From the NCBI RefSeq assembly GCF_035998295.1, contig NZ_DASYHS010000265.1:1-11954 (forward strand): a DNA stretch of 11,954 bases, in the 5' to 3' direction. This DNA is from DASYHS01 sp035998295 (GTDB lineage: Bacteria > Pseudomonadota > Alphaproteobacteria > Azospirillales > Azospirillaceae). A model generated the notes under the pieces. That model had not been told where the DNA came from. It searched no databases and saw nothing but the letters and a program-made list of their open reading frames with translations. Positions 1 to 6,453 of the stretch are shown one piece after another. Each line of letters opens with the position of its first letter. The stretch's first letter is position 1. The position numbers and the translations under genes are program-made.

Positions 1-75
1 CAGCTCGCCCCGCAACGCCTCCAGCGCAACTTTCGCCTTGAACTCAGCCGTGTAATGCTTCCGCTTTCCCGTCAT
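1..75 (-). CDS. IS3-family transposase OrfA, N-terminal 25 residues (partial)
   Basis: The minus-strand ATG at 75-73 opens a frame that stays open to the window edge. It begins MTGKRKHYTAEFKAKVALEA, the classic start of the OrfA helix-turn-helix protein of IS3-family elements (HTH_Tnp_1 type), whose Y-x-x-E-F-K-x-x-x-V-x-x-A-L pattern is fully visible. A purine-rich GGAAAGGACGG lies just upstream as ribosome-binding site. In this family OrfA binds the terminal repeats and is fused to the DDE catalytic OrfB by -1 frameshifting. OrfB lies outside the window, so whether the element is intact cannot be judged. Confidence 0.8.
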   Translation of the reverse strand, partial: MTGKRKHYTAEFKAKVALEALRGEL

Positions 76-122
76 CGGGTCCGTCCTTTCCCCAGGGCGA
101 ACCAAGCTTAGCCGACTGCTCG

Positions 123-141
123 GGTGATGGGGACCACCTCA
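123..141 (-). repeat. Probable terminal inverted repeat of the IS3-family element
   Basis: On the minus strand, 141 to 123 reads TGAGGTGGTCCCCATCACC. It lies 48 to 66 bases upstream of the orfA start, the usual place for an IS3 end. The partner repeat is not in the window, so the call rests on position and on the TGA-type terminus. Confidence 0.5.
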
Positions 142-220
142 GTCGCGAGCTGCCTCGTGTTCACTTGAGCTCGCCTGAAACCGTCCGGGATCGACATCCA
201 GCTGCACACGGAGCGCACAC

Positions 221-1019
221 GTGGCAAGCATCACCGCCTCTCCCCTCCGACAGCTGGCGGGTCCAGGTCCGGCGCAAGGGTCGCTATGTGAGCGAGACCT
301 TCCGCCTGCGCAAGGACGCCGATGAACAGGCCCGCGCGACCGAGAGCCGCATCGACCGCGGCCAGGAACCGCTCACCCGCGGGCGAACCGATCCCGTCAC
401 CTTCAGCGATCTCATCGGCCCTCATGTCGCAGACATGACCAAGGTTGGCAAGGCGCCGCGTCGAACGAAGTCGTTCAGCCTCGATCTGCTCAAGGACCGT
501 CTCCGCAAGACAAGGATCGCCGACCTGACGCGCGAGCGGCTGATCGCCTCCGGCAAGGCCCGGGCCCGCGAGGAAGCCGGTTCGGTCGCGCTGGCCGTGG
601 ACTTCGCCTATATGCGCACCATCGTCGCCCATGCCGCGGCCACCCACGGCATAGCGGTCTCGTCGAAGCTGCCTTCAGTCGGGCCTGCCGGCTATCGCGG
701 ATCGAGGATCTGCATTTCCATGACCTGCGCCACGATGAGCAAGCCGCCTGTTCGAGGCAAGCTTCACGACCGAGCAGGTCGCTTCGTGACCCGCCGGCGG
801 GACTGGAAGATGCTCAAGCGCTACACCAATCTGAGATCGGAGAGCCTGCATCGGTTGGGTGCCTTGAACCGAAGCGCTCCGGCAAGGGGCACGAGCCGGA
901 GAGGCTCTGCGGCCATGATCGCCTCCTGCTCCATTTCCATGGACCGGCCCGGCGCTGTGCTATGGTCGGGAACGAACCGGCCAAGGGGAACGGGCCATTC
1001 CTTGTCCCGGGCGGCATAA
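221..1019 (+). pseudogene. Decayed tyrosine recombinase/phage-type integrase
   Basis: Pieces of one integrase can be followed through changing frames. A GTG at 221 (V-A-S-I-T-A) is one base out of frame with the AP2-like arm-binding segment SWRVQVRRKGRYVSETF from about 252. That frame continues through a SAM-like core-binding domain to about 655. The text then jumps straight to AFSRACR and IEDLHFHDLRH (671-736, another frame), so most of the catalytic domain, including the first Arg box, is missing. Further small indels lie near 737-742 and 784. The last piece, RRRDWKMLKRYTNL (792-833), keeps the nucleophile-type Tyr (822-824) but has Arg where the usual GH motif has His. The open frame runs on to a TAA at 1019, well past recognisable similarity. 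The family catalyses site-specific integration; this copy should be inactive. A long open frame starting with TTG at 165 also spans the region and could be annotated as a short integrase, but its frame mixes coding and shifted segments. Confidence 0.8.
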
Positions 1020-1032
1020 GGTAAAGAAGACG

Positions 1033-2340
1033 ATGGTAGGTCAGGTTCCGGAACCCGGATCGGATGGTTACGTAACCCTGCTGCGCGACCTGAAGGAGCG
1101 AATCCGCGCCGCGCAGCTGCGGGCCGCCATCTCCGTCAACCAGGAACTCATCTTGCTCTACTGGAGTATCGGCCAGGAGATCAGGAACCGGCAGGAACTG
1201 GAAGGCTGGGGAGCCCGGGTCATCGACCGCCTCGCCAACGACCTCCGGCGCGACTTCCCCGAGATGACAGGACTGTCGGCCCGGAACCTTAAATACATGC
1301 GGGCGTTTGCGGAGGCCTGGCCCGACCACGAATTCGTGCAACAGGTTGTTGCACGATTGCCGTGGGGCCATAACCTCCGCCTCCTCGATGCCGTTAAGGC
1401 TCCGGCCGAACGGGAATGGTACGCCCGTCAGACGATCGAGCATGGCTGGAGCCGCAACGTTCTCGTCCACCAGATCGAGAGCGACCTTTTCCGCCGCCAG
1501 GGCAAGGCATTAACGAACTTCGCGCGCACCTTGCCCGCCGAGCGCTCGGAACTGGCGCAGCAGCTGGTCAAGGACCCTTACAGCTTCGATTTCCTCTCAC
1601 TCGGGCCAGATATGTTGGAGCGCGACTTGGAACGCGGGCTCCTGGAGCATCTGCGGTCGTTGATCCTGGAGCTTGGGAAGGGCTTCGCCTTCGTCGGCAG
1701 CCAGTATCACCTCGAAGTCGGCGGACAGGACTACTACCTCGACCTCCTGTTTTATCACCTGCGTCTGCGCTGCTTCGTCGTAATCGAGCTGAAGATCGAG
1801 GAGTTCAAGCCGGAATTCGCCGGCAAGATGAACTTCTACCTGTCCGCGGTGGATGACCTTCTGCGCCATCCCGCCGACGAGCCGAGCATCGGCATCATCT
1901 TGTGCAAGAACCGGAACGAGGTCGTCGTCGAATACGCGCTGCGCGACACGACCAAGCCGATGGGCGTGGCCCAGTACCGGCTTTCACCGTCCCTGCCGGC
2001 ACAGCTCCGGGCGGACCTGCCCACCGTCGAGGACTTCGCCCGCGAATTTCCGCTGATGTCGGTCGTCGAGCTGCGGATCGAGACCGAGCGCGCACTCCGC
2101 TCATTGCTGACGCTGCACGGCCTGGAAGCGGGCCGAATGACTACCATTAGAGAGGCCTTACAAGAGTTGTCGCGCATTGGTGAACTTCCGTCAGGCACGG
2201 AAGCCTTCCTCGACGCACTGGACGTCATGACCCAGGCTGCGCACGTTCTGGATGTGGATACCGAAGCGACCGAACGATCCATCCGGATCGGCGCAACTTT
2301 CCTGGCCGAGTTGCAGCGTCTCACCGAAAACCGGGAGTGA
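1033..2340 (+). CDS. DUF1016/YhcG-type PD-(D/E)XK nuclease with a C-terminal helical extension
   Basis: This 435-residue protein has the two-part layout of the YhcG/DUF1016 family. Residues about 15-165 form the helical DUF1016_N part, with the hallmark LLYWSIGQEI and LSARNLKYMRAFAEAWP. Residues about 175-325 form the PD-(D/E)XK nuclease domain, with D237 in YYLDLLFYH and E252-x-K254 in VIELKIEEFKP as likely catalytic residues; they are followed by GKMNFYLSAVDD and IGIILCKNRNE. All family landmarks are present and the frame is clean, so it looks functional. Residues about 330-435 are an addition: a helical segment with VVELRIETERALRSLL and a late QAAH, resembling DUF4145/HEPN-like domains. 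Family members usually stop at about 340-380 residues. The start ATG has only a weak AAGAAG upstream, and the dead integrase frame ends 13 bases before it. The family is common on islands and beside restriction systems and is assumed to cut DNA; the substrate is unknown. Confidence 0.88.
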   Translation: MVGQVPEPGSDGYVTLLRDLKERIRAAQLRAAISVNQELILLYWSIGQEIRNRQELEGWGARVIDRLANDLRRDFPEMTGLSARNLKYMRAFAEAWPDHEFVQQVVARLPWGHNLRLLDAVKAPAEREWYARQTIEHGWSRNVLVHQIESDLFRRQGKALTNFARTLPAERSELAQQLVKDPYSFDFLSLGPDMLERDLERGLLEHLRSLILELGKGFAFVGSQYHLEVGGQDYYLDLLFYHLRLRCFVVIELKIEEFKPEFAGKMNFYLSAVDDLLRHPADEPSIGIILCKNRNEVVVEYALRDTTKPMGVAQYRLSPSLPAQLRADLPTVEDFAREFPLMSVVELRIETERALRSLLTLHGLEAGRMTTIREALQELSRIGELPSGTEAFLDALDVMTQAAHVLDVDTEATERSIRIGATFLAELQRLTENRE

Positions 2341-2641
2341 ACCGGTTATCGACCGGTGGCTATCAGATCGCGCCAGCCCTGGCGTGTTATCCAGAGCACC
2401 CATCACACCCTCCTGAAAAGAAGGTCCCGATACGCTCAACAAACAAGAGCAAGTTCGACGACGCGGCCCACCCCAGGGGCTATGCATTCGTGCCCGGCAT
2501 GCCCGTATAGCCGGGCGTTCGAACCGTCGCCCTGATTTGGACGCGTTCCGGTGGATTGGACACGCAGCGCCAGAAGCTTCAACGTACCTCCGGACGGCGG
2601 CAGGCTGGTTCGCGGATATCCATCGTCAACGATCCGCCGAT
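2341..2641. other. Gene-free stretch with two perfect hairpins
   Basis: No convincing coding frame was found on either strand; the open frames crossing it lack recognisable protein features. Directly after the nuclease stop lies ACCGGT-5 nt-ACCGGT (2341-2357), a short hairpin that could end transcription but has no T-run. A second perfect 7-bp hairpin is GCCCGGC-11 nt-GCCGGGC (2492-2516), followed at once by the self-complementary GTTCGAAC (2517-2524). The second structure faintly recalls a tRNA T-arm, but no tRNA can be folded around it. Confidence 0.5.
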
Positions 2642-2664
2642 GGAACCAATATCAAATTGGTATC
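2642..2664. promoter_or_regulatory. Operator 1, probable site for the GntR/FCD regulator
   Basis: The half-sites GGAACCAAT (2642-2650) and ATTGGTATC (2656-2664) form an inverted repeat with a perfect ACCAAT/ATTGGT core and a 5-nt centre. The same core recurs at 2727-2750. GntR proteins of the FadR/FCD branch bind short palindromes of this size near their own operons, and such a regulator is encoded in the transcription unit downstream. Assignment to that regulator is inference. Confidence 0.55.
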
Positions 2665-2714
2665 TTGAAGGTGCGCACGGAATGCAGCAGAATGCTCGCT
2701 GATGCACCGAAGAG

Positions 2715-2743
2715 TTCCGAAACAATGGAGCCAATCTCATAAT
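2715..2743 (+). promoter_or_regulatory. Candidate sigma-70 promoter of the permease-regulator unit
   Basis: TTCCGA (2715-2720) and CATAAT (2738-2743) are separated by 17 nt. The -10 matches the consensus at five of six positions, while the -35 is weak. The -10 lies inside the second palindrome, so a bound repressor would block it. A weaker alternative, TTGAAG (2665-2670) with CAGAAT (2688-2693), abuts the first palindrome. Confidence 0.4.
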
Positions 2744-2750
2744 TGGTTCC
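2727..2750. promoter_or_regulatory. Operator 2, probable site for the GntR/FCD regulator, over the -10 element
   Basis: GGAGCCAAT (2727-2735) and ATTGGTTCC (2742-2750) form an inverted repeat with eight of nine positions pairing and a 6-nt centre. The core is the same as in the palindrome centred at about 2653. The centre-to-centre distance is about 85 bp, close to eight helical turns. The site sits 59 bases before the permease start and covers the best -10 hexamer. Confidence 0.55.
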
Positions 2751-2809
2751 AGATCATCTGTTCCGACCTGGATCTCCCTCGGGGCATGGGACGGCGAGAA
2801 GGACCGGGC

Positions 2810-3640
2810 ATGATACTGGGGTTGAGCGTGGGCACGGCCCTCCTCTGGGTGGCCGCCATGGCCGCGGCCGGCATGGTCGGCGGCATCCTCGCGGGGCTGC
2901 TGGGGGTCGGCGGCGGGATCGTGATCGTCCCGGTCCTCTACCAGATCCTCGAGCTCATGAACGTCGATCCCGGCATCCGCATGCACCTCGCGGTCGGCAC
3001 GTCCCTCGCGGTGATCGTTCCGACCGCCTTCATATCGGCACGAAGCCACGCCCGGCGCGGCTCGGTGGATACCGGGCTGCTGCGCTCCTGGGGGCCGGCC
3101 ATCCTGGTCGGCGTCCTCGCCGGCACGCTTCTGGCGGGCGCCCTCGACGGAACGGTCCTGACCGCGATCTTCGCGACGGTCGCCCTGTTCGTCGCGGCCA
3201 ACATGGTCCTGCGGCGCGAAGGCGCCAAGATCGCCGACGATTTCCCGAACCGGGGCGTCAAGATCGGCCTCGGCATGTTCGTCGGGAGCTTCTCGACCCT
3301 GATGGGCATCGGCGGCGGAACCCTGAGCGTGCCGATCCTGAGCGCCTTCGGCTATCCCGTGCGCCGGGCCGTCGGGACGGCCGCCGCGATCGGGATGATC
3401 ATCGCCATTCCCGGGGCGATCGGCTACTCGCTGTGGGGCCTCGGCGTCCCCGGCCGGCCGCCCCTGACCGTCGGCTTCGTCAACCTGATCGGCCTCGCCG
3501 CCATCATCCCCATGACGACCCTGATGGCGCCGGTGGGCGCGCGCATCGCACACGCCATCCCCCAGCGCGCGCTGCGCTACAGCTTCGCCTTCTTTCTGGG
3601 CTTGAGCTCGATGCGCATGTTCTATGATCTCCTTACCTGA
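2810..3640 (+). CDS. TauE/SafE-family membrane transporter
   Basis: This 276-residue integral membrane protein belongs to the TauE/SafE (DUF81) family of permeases for sulfite, sulfonates and other small organic anions. The family's internal duplication is visible: the glycine motif GGILAGLLGVGGG (24-36) recurs as VGSFSTLMGIGGG (158-170), each opening a bundle of about four hydrophobic helices (roughly 5-28, 30-50, 58-78, 95-138 and 150-270). The start was set at ATG 2810 because GAGAAGGA lies 6 nt upstream and the hydrophobic N-terminus begins at once. The frame is open back to 2702, but that extension is polar and would start upstream of the candidate promoter. The gene is followed after 39 bases by a GntR regulator on the same strand. 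The substrate cannot be read from sequence; control by an FCD-type sensor suggests an organic acid or sulfonate. Confidence 0.85.
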   Translation: MILGLSVGTALLWVAAMAAAGMVGGILAGLLGVGGGIVIVPVLYQILELMNVDPGIRMHLAVGTSLAVIVPTAFISARSHARRGSVDTGLLRSWGPAILVGVLAGTLLAGALDGTVLTAIFATVALFVAANMVLRREGAKIADDFPNRGVKIGLGMFVGSFSTLMGIGGGTLSVPILSAFGYPVRRAVGTAAAIGMIIAIPGAIGYSLWGLGVPGRPPLTVGFVNLIGLAAIIPMTTLMAPVGARIAHAIPQRALRYSFAFFLGLSSMRMFYDLLT

Positions 3641-3679
3641 TGCGGGGGCACCTGAAGCGGGAACGACGGATACCATCGC

Positions 3680-4363
3680 GTGCTGAAGTCGACCATCGCA
3701 CTCCAGAAGCTGCGACGCATGATAGACGGCCGTGAATTCGGCACCGACGGCCGGCTTCCTCCCGAGCGCCAGCTCGCGGCCGAACTCGGCGTCGGGCGGC
3801 GCACCCTGCGCCAGGCGCTGGAAGTGCTCGAGGCGGAAGGCCGCATCTGGCGCCGGCAGGGGCAGGGCACCTTCTGCGGCCGGCCTCCCCCGACGCGCGG
3901 CTGGGTCGGCGACGTCAGCGGCCGCACCAACCCCGAGGAACTGATGGAGGTCCGGCTGCACTTGGAATCGGCCCTCGCCGGGCTCGCCGCGCTGCGCGCC
4001 ACGGCCGAGGACATCGAGCGCCTGAACACCTTCGCCGCGCGCACGGCCGCCGCTTCGGACGCCGACGCTTACGAGCTCTGGGACGGCGCCTTCCACCGCA
4101 AGATCGCCGAGATCGCGGACAACGCCCTGTTCCTGGCCGTGTTCGACGCCGTCGACGCCGTGAGGCAGGAGACCTCCTGGGGAAAGCTGCGGGAAGCCGC
4201 GCGCACGGAGGAACGGCAGGCGCTATACGCCGGGCAGCACCGCCGCCTCGCCGATGCGATCGCGCAGCGCGACGGCCGGGCCGCCGAGCAGGCGATGCGC
4301 GAGCATCTGGACGCCGTCCGGGAAGGCCTGCTGCGCGTCACGGGCGTTCCGGCGCGGACGTGA
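3680..4363 (+). CDS. FCD-domain GntR-family transcriptional regulator
   Basis: This 227-residue protein has an N-terminal winged helix (about 5-68) and a C-terminal all-helical FCD ligand domain (about 86-215). The GntR signature is clear: LPPERQLAAELGVGRRTLRQALEVLEAEG, ending in the wing RRQGQGTF. In the FCD part, D135-x3-H139 (DGAFH), H187 (GQHRRL) and H209 (REHLDAV) match the metal-binding residues of this family, which commonly sense carboxylates or other organic acids. The start is GTG at 3680, the only in-frame start after the TGA at 3653. It lies 39 bases downstream of the permease gene and is probably co-transcribed with it. The likely role is a ligand-released repressor acting on the paired palindromes at 2642-2750. 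Confidence 0.88.
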   Translation: MLKSTIALQKLRRMIDGREFGTDGRLPPERQLAAELGVGRRTLRQALEVLEAEGRIWRRQGQGTFCGRPPPTRGWVGDVSGRTNPEELMEVRLHLESALAGLAALRATAEDIERLNTFAARTAAASDADAYELWDGAFHRKIAEIADNALFLAVFDAVDAVRQETSWGKLREAARTEERQALYAGQHRRLADAIAQRDGRAAEQAMREHLDAVREGLLRVTGVPART

Positions 4364-4429
4364 CGGCGGCGTTGACCGGCCCGCAGGGGAAGCTCGGATA
4401 TCGCGAGGCATCGACCATCCGCACGCCTT

Positions 4430-4594
4430 CTAGGCCGTGCACCGCGAGCGCACCTGGTTCCGACCGAAATCAGTCCCCTGCTCGGGCACCAGCACCGCGA
4501 TGCTGTTCACTTCGGCGGCGCCGGCCCGCCATGCGACGCCCGAGAGCGCAGCAGCGCAGAACGCGTTCCGGACCGCCGACTTGACAACTCCCAT
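4430..4594 (-). pseudogene. Remnant of an exported BMP-type ABC substrate-binding protein
   Basis: A minus-strand ATG at 4594, preceded by the purine-rich GAAGGGGAGATGGAGAC, opens a 54-residue frame ending at TAG 4430. Residues 1-27 look like a signal peptide (KSAVRNAFCAAALSGVAWRAGAA). They are followed by EVNSIAVLVPEQGTDFGRNQ, which strongly resembles the first strand and loop of BMP-family (basic membrane protein/PnrA-like) binding proteins, where IAV-PEQGTDFGWNQ-G is typical. After that the frame ends, although another frame carries GVRMVDASRYP, which may be a shifted continuation. Family members run to over 300 residues, so this is a truncated piece. It converges on the GntR gene, 66 bases past its stop. 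It could instead be a short true peptide; the assignment rests on about 20 residues. Confidence 0.5.
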
Positions 4595-4717
4595 GTCTCC
4601 ATCTCCCCTTCCTCAAAGCCATATCTCCATGTATTGGCTTGCTTCTTTCGCTCTAGGTTATTTTTTGAAAACTCAGATCTCTTCTTTGGTTTCACATAGG
4701 TCATGGAGAGAAACCGG
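4595..4717. other. AT-rich divergent spacer
   Basis: The stretch at about 4610-4700 is markedly AT-richer than everything around it and lies between the minus-strand remnant and the plus-strand exported protein. It includes a run of six T near 4661-4666. It is the natural place for promoters of both, but no pair of -35/-10 hexamers with good spacing stands out on either strand. Confidence 0.4.
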
Positions 4718-5141
4718 ATGCCCGCACCCCCCCTGGACGGCCGCGCTCGGCGCGCTGGCGCTCCTTGGCACGCAGGCCTTGCCCGCGAAGGCCGGCGACG
4801 TTGCGCAACGGCTGGACCGCAGCGCGTTCGAGGCAGTGAACGGCTCCGGCCGGCCTATCGCCTGCACCGCCCAGATCGCCCACTGGTTCTCGTTTCCGGT
4901 CGGCCGTGCGGCACCCGGCGGCGCCGTGCGCTCGGAACTGCTTTCCGACCCGTCGACCGGGACCGTGTTCATCGACAACGGCGCGGGCGACCTGCTGCCG
5001 GTGGAGGCCCTCTGGTGCGGCTTCGAGGGCCGGGCCTGGGAGACGCGGCACGTCGTGCTGCTCGCGCGGCGCCTCGGCGAGGCGCCCAGGGACGTGGCCG
5101 TGACCTGCATGCCGGGGGACGACCGCCTCCGATGCCGCTGA
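4718..5141 (+). CDS. Small exported four-cysteine protein, frame broken at a C7 tract
   Basis: The body of the protein is read in the frame ending at TGA 5141. It carries a hydrophobic export signal (WTAALGALALLGTQALPAKAG) and a mature part of about 115 residues with four Cys (IACTAQIAHW, EALWCGFEG, VTCMPG, LRCR), which could form two disulfides in the periplasm. No known domain is recognised; similar short secreted proteins with an ALWCG-GRAW motif are, to my memory, hypothetical proteins of alphaproteobacteria. The only well-placed start is ATG 4718, with GGAGAG 7 nt upstream, but it is one base out of frame because of seven C at 4727-4733. With six C the product would begin MPAPPWTAALGALALLGTQ, an ideal signal peptide. 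In-frame alternatives are an upstream TTG or ATG 4629, giving long polar N-terminal extensions, or the frame beginning at 4437. Either the tract is a sequencing error or the gene is switched by slippage. Confidence 0.6.
4727..4733 (+). repeat. Homopolymeric C7 tract at the start of an exported protein
   Basis: Seven consecutive C lie at codons 4-6 after ATG 4718. Removing one C, or adding two, joins the start and its ribosome-binding site to the frame of the signal peptide and mature protein. The position is typical of contingency tracts, but it is also where base-call errors occur. Confidence 0.75.
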
Positions 5142-5159
5142 GCGCGACTGGTTCCTGCC

Positions 5160-6368
5160 CTAGGGGGCCGTCGCTTCGGGCAGAGGCTCCACCTCGCGAC
5201 GGACCGGCGGCGGGACGTCGAGGCGGCCGGTGTCGGCGCCGGCGTCGGCGTCGGGGGCCTGCGGCACGTCGAACACGACGGTGCTCGACGTGCCGGAGAG
5301 GCCGTTGGCGATCGAGACCTCGGCCCCGATCTGCTGGGCCAGCGAGAAGATGATCCGCATACCCAGCGATCGGCTGCGCCGGGCGTCGAAGTCGGGCGGA
5401 AGCCCCCGCCCCCTGTCGCCGACGGTGATCCGGTAGCGGCCGTCGCCGGTCGGCCCCAGGCCCACCTGCACGGGTCCAGCCTCGCCGTCCGCGTAGGCGT
5501 ATTTGAGCACGTTCGTCACCAGTTCGTTGACCATCAGGGCCATGGCGACGGCGACGTCCTGCGTCACCGCGACCGGGACGGCCTCGATCTCGAACAGGGT
5601 GCCGTCGGGTGCCGACGCCTGGAGATCGGCCGCCAAGGCCTGCAGGAAGACGGCCAGGTCGACCATCCCCGGCCCGTCGGTCTGGTAGAGCCGGTCATGG
5701 ACGGCGGCAATGCTGCGGATCCGGTGGCTGGTATCGAGCAGGGCGCTCCGGGCCGCCGCATCCTCGATCGAGCGGAGCTGCAGGCTCACGATGCTGCTGA
5801 CGAGCTGGAGGTTGTTCTTTATCCGGTGGTTGACCTCCTTCAGCAGCAGTTCCTGGCGCTCGGCCAGCAGCTTCTGCCGGCCGAGCGCGCGCCGCAGCTC
5901 CATCTGGCTCATGACCTGGTCGGCAAGCGCTTGGAGCGCGAACCGCTGCCCGTCGTCGAGGTCGCGCGGCTGACGGTCGAGGACGCACAGCACCCCCAGG
6001 CCGTGACCTTCGGTGCTCCGCAGCAGGCAGCCGGCATAGAAGCGCAGGCCGGGGGCGGCCGTGAACAGGGGATTGGCGCGCAGTTGCGGGTCCTGGAGTA
6101 TGTCGGGGACCACCGTCACGCCGGGCTGCAGCAGGAACCGGCGGCAGTCCGGCGCCTCGATCGCGGCTTCCCGAAAGCCGAGACCGGTCTGCGCCTTGAA
6201 CCACAGACGCCGGTCCGCAACCAGGCCGATGACCGCCACGGGGGCCCGGCAGATATGGGCGGCGAGTTCGACGAGCTGGTCGAAGCCCGGCTCGCGGGGC
6301 GTGTCCAGGATATCGTAGCGACGCAGCGCGGCAAGGCGGGCCGGATCGTCGGACATGTTCGTCGTCAT
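5160..6368 (-). CDS. Soluble GAF-HisKA_2 sensor histidine kinase
   Basis: This cytoplasmic kinase of 402 residues has no membrane segment. Residues about 10-160 form a GAF domain of the type opening ALRRYDILDTPREPGFDQLVELAA, with VIGLVADRRLWFKAQTG and the late GLGVLCVLDRQPRDL. Residues about 172-255 are a HisKA_2 dimerisation domain with the phospho-acceptor H181 in LKEVNHRIKNNLQLV. The ATPase domain follows, with N-box NELVTNVLKYAY (281-292), D318 in GDRGRGLP and a SLGMRI segment. All catalytic boxes are present. The C-terminus (about 370-402) is a Pro/Asp-rich tail. ATG 6368 was preferred over the upstream TTG 6398 (weak codon, charged extension); ATG 6356 is also possible. The gene lies 85 bases downstream of a Crp/Fnr regulator on the same strand. 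No response regulator is adjacent; kinases of this class often feed single-domain or EcfG-type general stress regulators elsewhere. Confidence 0.87.
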   Translation of the reverse strand: MTTNMSDDPARLAALRRYDILDTPREPGFDQLVELAAHICRAPVAVIGLVADRRLWFKAQTGLGFREAAIEAPDCRRFLLQPGVTVVPDILQDPQLRANPLFTAAPGLRFYAGCLLRSTEGHGLGVLCVLDRQPRDLDDGQRFALQALADQVMSQMELRRALGRQKLLAERQELLLKEVNHRIKNNLQLVSSIVSLQLRSIEDAAARSALLDTSHRIRSIAAVHDRLYQTDGPGMVDLAVFLQALAADLQASAPDGTLFEIEAVPVAVTQDVAVAMALMVNELVTNVLKYAYADGEAGPVQVGLGPTGDGRYRITVGDRGRGLPPDFDARRSRSLGMRIIFSLAQQIGAEVSIANGLSGTSSTVVFDVPQAPDADAGADTGRLDVPPPVRREVEPLPEATAP

Positions 6369-6419
6369 GGTTCCGTTCCGCCTCGCCGGCTTGGGCAACG
6401 ATCCCGGGCCGCGTCGACC

Positions 6420-6446
6420 GGAGGGGGCAGCATGCCCGCGCCCTCC
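6420..6446 (-). other. GC-rich hairpin between regulator and kinase genes
   Basis: GGAGGG (6420-6425) pairs with CCCTCC (6441-6446), and inside it GGCA pairs with TGCC around a 3-nt loop, with CGCG bulged on one side. It begins 8 bases past the stop of the Crp/Fnr gene in the direction of transcription. No T-run follows, so it is more likely an RNA-stabilising or attenuating structure than a full terminator. In DNA this GC-rich, chance remains possible. Confidence 0.3.
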
Positions 6447-6453
6447 CCGGGGG

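Larger units (their letters stand above)
1..141 (-). mobile_element. Right-hand end of an IS3-family insertion sequence (truncated by the window)
   Basis: The stretch holds the N-terminal codons of an IS3-type orfA reading out of the window on the minus strand, plus a leader that reaches a likely terminal repeat. Reading inward on the minus strand from 141, the DNA starts TGAGGTGGTCCCC; IS3-family ends typically begin with TG. No second copy of the repeat, orfB or target duplication can be seen because the rest lies outside the window. The boundary at 141 is inferred from the TGA-type end and from the distance to orfA. Confidence 0.7.

Noticed and set aside
814..1470. 218-codon minus-strand open frame
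   Set aside because: Antisense to the integrase remnant and the DUF1016_N region; no domain features of its own.
2341..2357. ACCGGT-5 nt-ACCGGT as a strong terminator of the nuclease gene
   Set aside because: Only 6 bp, self-palindromic arms and no T-run; listed as a hairpin only.
2490..2545. tRNA-like T-arm around GGGCG-TTCGAAC and hairpin GCCCGGC/GCCGGGC
   Set aside because: No acceptor stem, D-arm or anticodon arm can be placed around it on either strand; only the palindromic GTTCGAAC recalls a tRNA.
2551..2742. 63-codon plus-strand open frame before the permease
   Set aside because: No ribosome-binding site or protein features, and it runs through both operator palindromes and the candidate promoter.
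2579..4096. 505-codon minus-strand open frame over the permease and regulator genes
   Set aside because: It is rich in Asp, His, Arg, Gly and Ala, as expected of an antisense shadow in GC-rich DNA, and overlaps two genes with clear family motifs on the other strand.
6369..6398. TTG 6398 as start of the GAF-HisKA_2 kinase
   Set aside because: Rare start codon, Arg-rich extension outside the GAF family start, and ATG 6368 lies 30 bases further in.
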